DNA of 64,000 nucleotides. It comes from Mycolicibacterium sp. Its GTDB lineage: Bacteria > Actinomycetota > Actinomycetes > Mycobacteriales > Mycobacteriaceae. The translations under genes and the position numbers were made by a program. Location: assembly GCA_020637165.1 (NCBI GenBank), contig JACJWN010000004.1, positions 62,001 through 126,000 of the forward strand, given 5' to 3'. This document shows positions 58,711 to 64,000 of this stretch, one piece after another. A model generated the notes under the pieces. That model saw nothing but the letters and a program-made list of their open reading frames with translations, was not told the DNA's origin and did not search any database. Position 1 is the first letter of the stretch. Each line of letters starts with the position of its first letter.

Positions 58711-59373
58711 GTGCCGTCGCCAGCGCAGAAGTCCGGCGGTGGATCCGGTTCGCAGCCGCGCGAGGTGATGCCGGTCTCGGTTCTCACCGAGTCGGAGCTG
58801 GGCTCGGAGGCCCAACGGGAGCGACGCAAGCGGATCCTCGATGCGACGCTGGCGATCGCCTCGAAGGGGGGATACGAGGCGGTGCAGATGCGCGCGGTCG
58901 CCGACCGCGCCGACGTCGCGGTGGGAACGCTGTACCGGTACTTCCCCTCCAAGGTCCATCTGCTGGTCTCCGCACTGGGGCGCGAGTTCGAACGCATCGA
59001 CGCGAAGACTGACCGGACCGCCGTCTCCGGGGGGACGCCTTACCAGCGATTGAGTTCCATGGTAGGCAAGCTCAACCGGGCAATGCAGCGCAACCCGTTG
59101 CTGACCGAGGCGATGACCCGCGCCTACGTCTTCGCCGACGCCTCTGCGGCCGGCGAGGTGGACCACGTCGAGAAGATCATTGACAGCATGTTCGCCCGCG
59201 CGATGAGCGCCGGCGAACCCACCGAGGACCAGTACCACATCGCCCGGGTGATCTCCGACGTCTGGCTCTCCAACCTGCTGGCCTGGCTGACCCGCCGGGC
59301 CTCCGCCAATGACGTCAGCAAACGGCTCGACCTCGCGGTCCGGTTGCTGATAGGCGACGACAAGGCGCCGTAG
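58711..59373 (+). CDS. kstR: TetR-family cholesterol catabolism repressor KstR
   Basis: A 220-residue TetR regulator from GTG 58711 (AGGAG 6 bp upstream). The region from SELGSEAQRERRKRILDATL through the recognition helix VAVGTLYRYFPSK is nearly what I recall for M. tuberculosis KstR. It represses the upper cholesterol regulon and is released by steroid-CoA thioesters such as 3-oxo-cholestenoyl-CoA. Its N-terminus is about 20 residues longer than the usual annotation (MPSPAQKSGGGSGSQPRE), low-complexity and probably disordered; an in-frame start may also exist nearer the HTH. Confidence 0.95.
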   Translation: MPSPAQKSGGGSGSQPREVMPVSVLTESELGSEAQRERRKRILDATLAIASKGGYEAVQMRAVADRADVAVGTLYRYFPSKVHLLVSALGREFERIDAKTDRTAVSGGTPYQRLSSMVGKLNRAMQRNPLLTEAMTRAYVFADASAAGEVDHVEKIIDSMFARAMSAGEPTEDQYHIARVISDVWLSNLLAWLTRRASANDVSKRLDLAVRLLIGDDKAP

Positions 59374-59712
59374 CGGGCGACCGGGGGTCGGGCTACGGGT
59401 GCCGAACGGTCCATGAGGGTTATTGGGAACCGTTTTCGTTTTTAGTTTTGTTGCCTTCGGGTGAGGAAGCTTCGGTGCGCAGAACTGCGACGTTGTTAAT
59501 CCACCCCGACCCGGGCCGCGCCGGAACCAGATTCGCGCTGCTCACCGGTCTCGTCGGCGTCCGATACGGCGGGCTGGCCCTGCTCAGCGGGGGTAACCGT
59601 GGCGGCGGTGGCAATCCTGGCGGTCGTCACCACCATTTCGTCCGTGATCTATCTGGCCTGCCGGCCGATCGGCCCCCGCCGGCTGGATCCGGCGGCGGCC
59701 TAGGCTGGACCG
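59374..59712. other. 339-bp gap after kstR without a clear gene
   Basis: M. tuberculosis has a lacI-like gene and lppH hereabouts; neither is present. The stretch 59420-59450 is unusually T-rich (CCGTTTTCGTTTTTAGTTTTG) and could be a promoter. Otherwise it holds only the small frame listed next. Confidence 0.5.
59599..59703 (+). CDS. Possible 34-residue single-helix membrane peptide
   Basis: GTG 59599 to TAG 59701 encodes VAAVAILAVVTTISSVIYLA, then CRPIGPRRLDPAAA: one hydrophobic helix followed by a basic tail, fitting a small inner-membrane peptide. A G-rich stretch precedes the start, and the next gene begins 9 bp later. The evidence is only composition and position; it could be chance. 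Confidence 0.35.
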   Translation: MAAVAILAVVTTISSVIYLACRPIGPRRLDPAAA

Positions 59713-60471
59713 GTGGCCTCCATCGATCTCAATGCCGACCTCGCCGAAGGGTTCGGGGTGTGGGAACTCGGTGACGACGCCGCCATGCTCGACATCGTCA
59801 CCAGCGCCAACCTCGCCTGCGGGTTCCACGCGGGAAATCCGGTCGGCCTCGCGCGTACCTGCCACGCCGCGGTCGGGCGCGGGGTGCGGATCGGCGCGCA
59901 GGTCGGATACTTCGACCTCGCCGGGTTCGGCCGGCGCCGCATCGATGTCGCCCCCGCCGAGCTAACGGCGGACGTCGTGTATCAGATCGGTGCCCTGCAG
60001 GCACTCGCCCGCACCGCGGGTTCGGCGCTGGGCTACGTCAAACCCCATGGTGCGCTGTACAACACGATCGTTACCGACCGGGTCCAGGCACGTGCCGTGG
60101 CCGAGGCCGTGCACGCCGTCGACCCCGGGCTGCCGGTGCTGGGTCTGGCCGGTTCGGTGTTCTTCGCCGAAGCGGCGCGCCTCGGGTTGCGGACCGTGGC
60201 AGAGGCGTTCGCCGATCGCTCCTACCAGCCGGACGGAAGCCTTGTTCCTCGCGGCGCCCCGGACGCGGTCCTGCGGGATCCCGACCTCATCGCCGAGCGA
60301 ACGCTGGCCATGGTGCACAACGGCGAAGTCAGCGCAGTCGACGGCACCGTCATCCGGATCGAGGTGGAGTCGGTCTGCGTACACGGCGACTCACCCGGTG
60401 CGGTCGGGATCGCCGGCGCTGTTCGGGAGCGGTTGCTGGCCGGCGGAGTCGATCTGGAGGCGTTCGTCTGA
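59713..60471 (+). CDS. pxpA: LamB/YcsF family protein, 5-oxoprolinase subunit A (PxpA)
   Basis: A 252-residue protein starting DLNADLAEGFGVWELGDDAAML, the PxpA hallmark, with LACGFHAGNP and YVKPHGALYN. With PxpB and PxpC it would cleave 5-oxoproline to glutamate using ATP. No pxpB/pxpC lies beside it here, so the partners must be elsewhere or its role differs. The start is GTG 59713. TGA overlaps the next ATG by one base. Confidence 0.9.
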   Translation: MASIDLNADLAEGFGVWELGDDAAMLDIVTSANLACGFHAGNPVGLARTCHAAVGRGVRIGAQVGYFDLAGFGRRRIDVAPAELTADVVYQIGALQALARTAGSALGYVKPHGALYNTIVTDRVQARAVAEAVHAVDPGLPVLGLAGSVFFAEAARLGLRTVAEAFADRSYQPDGSLVPRGAPDAVLRDPDLIAERTLAMVHNGEVSAVDGTVIRIEVESVCVHGDSPGAVGIAGAVRERLLAGGVDLEAFV

Positions 60472-61391
60472 TGCGACTCAGATTCGGTCGTCCCGACCTC
60501 GGCAGGCACCACGAGCTTCTCGATCTGCCCGTCGCCGATTCGGCTTCCCCGCTGACGCTGACCTGGCTGGGGGTCTCGACGGTGCTCGTCGACGACGGGA
60601 ATTGCGCCGTTCTGACCGATGGCTTCTTCTCCAGGCCGGGCCTGCTGCAGGTCACTCTGGGCAAGCTGAGCCCGTCGACGGCGCGAATCGACGCGACCCT
60701 GGCCCGAGCGGGCATCGAACGGCTGTCGGCAGTCTTGCCGGTTCACACCCACTACGACCATGCACTGGACACCGCGGTCGTCGCACAGCGCACCGGTGCG
60801 GTCGTGGTCGGCGGCGAGTCGGCGGCGAACATCGCCCGCGGACAGGGCCTTCCCGAGGATCGCATCGTGGTGGCCACCCCCGGCGTCGAAATGCACTTCG
60901 GATCATTCGATATCACGCTCGTGGAATCGGAGCACTGCCCGCCAGACCGGTTTCCCGGCACTATCGCCGCCCCGATCGCCCCGCCCGCGAAGGCATCGGC
61001 CTATCGGTGCGGCGAGGCGTGGTCGACGCTGGTCCACCACCGGTCCAGTGGGCGTCAACTGCTGATCCAGGGCAGCGCGGGATTCCTGCCGGGGGCGTTG
61101 GCCGGTCGATGTGCCGAAGTCGCCTACCTCGGTGTGGGGCAACTCGGCGTCCAGCCGTCGGACTACCTGACCCGTTACTGGGAAGAGACGGTCACAGCGG
61201 TCGGGGCGCGGCGGGTGGTGCTGATCCACTGGGACGATTTCTTCCGGCCACTGACCAAACCGCTGCGGGCTCTGCCCTACGCCGGCGATGACCTCGACGT
61301 CACGCTGCGAACATTCGCCGATCTCGCCCGACGGGACGGCGTATCGGTGCATCTGCCGACGCTCTGGCAGCGCACCGACCCGTGGACCTGA
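60471..61391 (+). CDS. Metallo-beta-lactamase-fold hydrolase, Rv3577-like
   Basis: A 306-residue MBL-fold protein. The zinc motif appears as HTHYDHA (residues about 92-98); LTWLGVSTVLVDDG, LIQGSAGFLPG and LIHWDDFFRP supply other typical segments. It resembles the lipoprotein-like/L-ascorbate-type MBL group, but the substrate is unknown. It is coupled to pxpA (one-base overlap) and followed 4 bp later by arsB2. Confidence 0.85.
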   Translation: MRLRFGRPDLGRHHELLDLPVADSASPLTLTWLGVSTVLVDDGNCAVLTDGFFSRPGLLQVTLGKLSPSTARIDATLARAGIERLSAVLPVHTHYDHALDTAVVAQRTGAVVVGGESAANIARGQGLPEDRIVVATPGVEMHFGSFDITLVESEHCPPDRFPGTIAAPIAPPAKASAYRCGEAWSTLVHHRSSGRQLLIQGSAGFLPGALAGRCAEVAYLGVGQLGVQPSDYLTRYWEETVTAVGARRVVLIHWDDFFRPLTKPLRALPYAGDDLDVTLRTFADLARRDGVSVHLPTLWQRTDPWT

Positions 61392-61395
61392 ACGG

Positions 61396-62637
61396 ATGAC
61401 AGCCGCGCTGGCCCTGTCCTGCGCGGCGTTGGCGGCGGTTCTGCTCTCCGCCACGGCTCGTTGGTCCGAGGCTTTGGTGGCCGTTCCGGCGGCCCTGCTG
61501 GTGATCACCACCGGGGCGGTCTCGGTGCAGGACGCCGTGACCGAGGTTCGTGACCTGCTGCCGGTGGTCTGCTTTCTGGCGGTCGTGCTGGTGCTGGCCG
61601 GCCTCTGCGACGTCGAGGGTCTGTTCCGGCTCGCCGGCGGGTGGATGGCCCGCGGCAACCACGGGCACCCGCGCCGACTTTTGGGCCGGGTGTTCCTGGT
61701 CGCCACGGCCACCACCGCAGTTCTGAGCCTGGACGCCACCGCGGTACTGCTCACCCCGGTGGTGCTGGCCACCATCCGCTCGACCGGAACCTCACCCAGA
61801 CCGCATCTGTATGCCACCGCGCATTTGTCCAATACGGCCTCGCTACTGCTGCCGGTGTCCAATCTGACCAATCTGTTGGCTTTCTCAGCGGCCGGACTGT
61901 CCTTCACCCGGTTCGGGGTCCTGATGGCCGGCCCCTGGCTCGTCGCGGTAACCGCCGAATATCTGCTGTTCCGAATGGTTTTCCGCGGTGAACTTGTCGA
62001 CCGACCGGTCCCGACGACGACGGTCGGCCGCGAGCCGGTCCCCGTTCTGGTGCTGTCGGTGCTGGCCGCGACCCTCGCCGGTTTCGCCGTCCTTTCCGTT
62101 GCGGGGCTCTCGCCGGTGTGGGCGGCACTGGCCGGGGCTTCGGTGCTGGCGGTCCGGTCTCTGTCCCAGGGCCGCAGCACTCCGGCACGGATCCTCCGAT
62201 GGATCAACCTGCCCTTCCTGGCCTTCGTCCTGGCTCTCGGGGTCGTGGTCAAGGCGGTGATGATCAACGGACTGGACTCCGCCGCGGCTCGCCTGCTGCC
62301 ATCGGGAACCGGGCTGGCCGCACTGCTCGCGATCGCCGCCGTCGCGGCGGTGTTGTCCAACCTCGTCAACAACTTGCCGGCGGTGCTGGTGCTGCTACCG
62401 CTTGCCGTGGGAACTGGGCCGGGTGCGGTGCTGGCTGTCCTGATCGGGGTCAACATCGGACCCAACCTGACCTACATCGGATCGTTGTCGAACCTGTTGT
62501 GGCGCAACCTTCTCCATCAATATGGCGAGCCCACCAGCGCGCGCCAGTTCAGCGCACTGGGTCTGCTGACGGTCCCGGTGAGCCTGGTGGCCGCGGTCAT
62601 CGCGCTGTGGGCCGGCCTCGCCGTCGTGGGTGTCTAG
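61396..62637 (+). CDS. arsB2: ArsB/NhaD-type anion/cation transporter ArsB2
   Basis: A 413-residue integral membrane protein of the ArsB/NhaD (ion transporter) superfamily, with about ten hydrophobic helices. Examples are VPAALLVITTGAVSV, VCFLAVVLVLAGL, LDATAVLLTPVVLATI (conserved intramembrane segment) and VNNLPAVLVLLPLAV. ATG 61396 gives exactly the length recalled for Rv3578. Substrate (arsenite, sodium or organic anion) cannot be told from the sequence. It ends at a convergent hairpin repeat. Confidence 0.88.
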   Translation: MTAALALSCAALAAVLLSATARWSEALVAVPAALLVITTGAVSVQDAVTEVRDLLPVVCFLAVVLVLAGLCDVEGLFRLAGGWMARGNHGHPRRLLGRVFLVATATTAVLSLDATAVLLTPVVLATIRSTGTSPRPHLYATAHLSNTASLLLPVSNLTNLLAFSAAGLSFTRFGVLMAGPWLVAVTAEYLLFRMVFRGELVDRPVPTTTVGREPVPVLVLSVLAATLAGFAVLSVAGLSPVWAALAGASVLAVRSLSQGRSTPARILRWINLPFLAFVLALGVVVKAVMINGLDSAAARLLPSGTGLAALLAIAAVAAVLSNLVNNLPAVLVLLPLAVGTGPGAVLAVLIGVNIGPNLTYIGSLSNLLWRNLLHQYGEPTSARQFSALGLLTVPVSLVAAVIALWAGLAVVGV

Positions 62638-62642
62638 ACCCC

Positions 62643-62705
62643 GGCGAACAGACGCAAAGTGCCCGAAATCACGGCGTGTCGCGGGGATTTTGCGTCTGCT
62701 CGCGC
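62643..62705. repeat. Dispersed hairpin repeat, copy C (convergent gap)
   Basis: Arms GCGAACAGACGCAAA (62644-62658) and TTTGCGTCTGCTCGC (62689-62703) are complementary except one base. It starts 6 bp after the arsB2 stop and ends 16 bp before the rlmB stop. Confidence 0.8.
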
Positions 62706-62720
62706 CAGGAACTTACGGGG

Positions 62721-63668
62721 CTAACGCCGACGCTGGCGGGCGATGTCGGCGAGCACCACCCCGGCGGCCACGGAGGCGTTGAGCGACTCCGCCGGCCCGG
62801 CCATCGGGATCGACACCACCGCATCGCAATTCTGGCGCACCAGCCGGGACAGACCTTTGCCCTCCGAGCCGACGACCACCACAACAGGACCGGAACCGTC
62901 GAACTCGTCGAGGGTGACATCACCGTCGGCGTCGAGTCCGACGATCTGCAACCCCGCGTCGGCCCACTGCGCCAGCGTCCGGTTGAGGTTGGTGGCCCGG
63001 GCGACGGGCACCCGGGCCGCCGCACCGGCACTGGTGCGCCACGCGACCGCGGTCACCGAGGCCGAGCGCCGCTGCGGGATGAGCACCCCGTGTCCTGCGA
63101 AGGCCGCGACCGACCGCACGATCGCCCCCAGGTTGCGCGGGTCGGAGATGTTGTCCAGCGCCACCAGCAGGGCGGGCTGGGCATCTGCGGTGGCGGATCT
63201 GAGCAGATCGTCGGGGTGGGCATAGGCATACGGCGGGACCTGCAGCGCGATGCCCTGGTGCAGACCGTTGGCGCTGAGCCGGTCGAGGTCATGCCGCGGC
63301 ACCTCGAGGATGGGGATGCCACGGTCGGCGGCCAGGGTGACCGACTCAGTCAGCCGCTCGTCGGCCTCCGCACCGAGAGCCACGTAAAGAGCGCTGGCCG
63401 GGGCGTCGGCGCGCAGGCACTCCAGGACGGGATTGCGGCCGAGGACCGTCTCGGTCTCGTCGGCCGGTTTTCCCGCCGGCTTCCCGGCGGACTTGCGGGC
63501 CTTCGCCGCCGCTTTGCGGGCCGCCGGGTGCCCGGGCCGCATATGCGCCGGCGGGGTCGCGCCCCGGCCCTCCAGGCCGCGCCTGCGTACACCGCCGGAC
63601 CCCTTGGTGGGGCCCTTCTTGGTGCCTTCCTTGCGGACCGCACCACGACGGCGTGAGTTGCCGGCCAC
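62721..63668 (-). CDS. rlmB: 23S rRNA 2'-O-methyltransferase RlmB/TrmH family
   Basis: A 315-residue SPOUT methyltransferase. The N-terminal 75 residues are Lys/Arg/Gly-rich ([16 protein letters not shown]). [19 protein letters not shown] begins the L30e-like substrate domain, and [35 protein letters not shown] and [18 protein letters not shown] are SPOUT motifs 1-3. It methylates a guanosine of 23S rRNA (G2251 type). GTG 63668 (VAGNSRRRG) lies 1 bp after the cysS stop; a TTG 21 bases earlier is unlikely. Confidence 0.93.
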   Translation of the reverse strand: MAGNSRRRGAVRKEGTKKGPTKGSGGVRRRGLEGRGATPPAHMRPGHPAARKAAAKARKSAGKPAGKPADETETVLGRNPVLECLRADAPASALYVALGAEADERLTESVTLAADRGIPILEVPRHDLDRLSANGLHQGIALQVPPYAYAHPDDLLRSATADAQPALLVALDNISDPRNLGAIVRSVAAFAGHGVLIPQRRSASVTAVAWRTSAGAAARVPVARATNLNRTLAQWADAGLQIVGLDADGDVTLDEFDGSGPVVVVVGSEGKGLSRLVRQNCDAVVSIPMAGPAESLNASVAAGVVLADIARQRRR

Positions 63669-63669
63669 T

Positions 63670-63999
63670 TTAGGTTCCGTACCCGTCAACCAGGGACCAC
63701 TGCGGGCCGTCGGAGGTGTCGGTCACTTCGATACCGGCTTTCTTGAGGCGATCGCGGATCTCATCCGCCTGTGCCCAATCCCGATGCTGACGGGCGTCGG
63801 CCCGGCGCTGCAACTCCGCCCCGACCAGGACGTCCACGGCGGCCAGTGCGGCCGCGGTCTCGTCTCGCCGCTGCCAGCGCTCGTCGAGGGGGTCGCAACC
63901 GAGGATGGCCGTCATCGCGCGGATTTCGCCGGCCCTTGCCAGTGCCGTGTCGTGGTCCCCCGCCTCAAGTGCGCGGTTGCCCTCGGCGCGGGTGGCGTG
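63670..63999 (-). CDS. cysS: Cysteinyl-tRNA synthetase, C-terminal part (continues beyond window)
   Basis: The last 109 residues of a frame entering from the right edge. [20 protein letters not shown] and [19 protein letters not shown] are the conserved CysRS C-terminal helical domain (DALR/tRNA anticodon-stem region). Cysteinyl-tRNA synthetase is essential for translation. TAA 63672-63670 is one base from the rlmB start, the usual cysS-rlmB pair of mycobacteria. Confidence 0.92.
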   Translation of the reverse strand, partial: HATRAEGNRALEAGDHDTALARAGEIRAMTAILGCDPLDERWQRRDETAAALAAVDVLVGAELQRRADARQHRDWAQADEIRDRLKKAGIEVTDTSDGPQWSLVDGYGT

Positions 64000-64000
64000 C

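Noticed and set aside
59420..59450. Metal-regulator (Zur-like) operator in the T-rich stretch after kstR
   Set aside because: A/T-rich but without a convincing inverted repeat.
60903..62465. 520-codon leftward frame opposite the hydrolase and arsB2
   Set aside because: Low-complexity Arg/Thr/Ser/Ala composition from reverse reading of membrane helices.

Overview
The window is high-GC DNA from a mycobacterium (Mycobacteriaceae; species not determinable from the window). It carries almost the whole cholesterol-catabolic island, in nearly the gene order I recall for M. tuberculosis Rv3518c to Rv3580c. GTG starts, 4-nt stop/start overlaps and repeated KstR-type (TnnAACnnGTTnnA) and KstR2-type (AnCAAGnnCTTGnT) operators support this. 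Comparisons with M. tuberculosis rest on remembered gene order and protein lengths, not on a search.

Layout. 0-12.3 kb: tail of a SecA-like gene, cyp142, an acetoacetate-decarboxylase-fold gene, a flavin-type oxidoreductase, the DUF35/ltp4/ltp3 operon, a gamma-carbonic-anhydrase-like gene, kshA and a partner, and the sulfotransferase/SDR/DUF1214 operon. 12.3-14.4 kb: a RecQ-like helicase. 14.4-19.9 kb: hsaF-hsaG-hsaE, divergent from kstD-hsd4B. 20-24.4 kb: two tandem, frame-disrupted secreted PE-PPE-domain genes where M. tuberculosis has PPE63. 24.4-32.5 kb: the side-chain operon ltp2-chsH1-chsH2-chsE2-chsE1-cyp125, divergent from fadA5 and a Ddn-like gene. 32.5-37.8 kb: two SDR genes and echA20-ipdA-ipdB-ipdC. 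38.3-41.85 kb: a tandemly duplicated, indel-rich cassette (LysR regulator, small secreted protein, membrane protein). 41.8-51.4 kb: fadA6, kstR2, ipdF, fadE30, divergent from fadD3-fadE31-fadE32-fadE33, then aspB. 51.5-55.5 kb: hsaB-hsaC-hsaD-hsaA, divergent from a kshB reduced to its ferredoxin domain. 55.5-64 kb: a mycolate-type methyltransferase, fadE34, kstR, pxpA, a metallo-hydrolase, arsB2, rlmB and the tail of cysS.

How it works together. CYP125/CYP142 oxidise the sterol side-chain end. FadE34, Hsd4B, FadA5, ChsE1/E2, ChsH1/H2 and Ltp2 shorten the chain to androstenedione. KstD and KshA open ring B. HsaA-D open rings A/B, and HsaE/F/G turn the released C6 acid into pyruvate and propionyl-CoA. 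FadD3, FadE30, IpdF, IpdC, EchA20, IpdAB, FadE31-33 and FadA6 degrade the C/D-ring indane propionate. KstR controls the upper pathway and KstR2 the lower.

Main departures from the expected island: kshB lacks its whole FAD/NAD(P)H reductase part; nat and fdxB are missing; a perfect KstR operator lies between two gene 3' ends; a hairpin repeat marks three convergent gene junctions; and a cassette is duplicated with the 3' end of fadA6 caught in the copy. Frameshifts are concentrated in the two duplicated stretches, so assembly error must be excluded before calling those genes dead.
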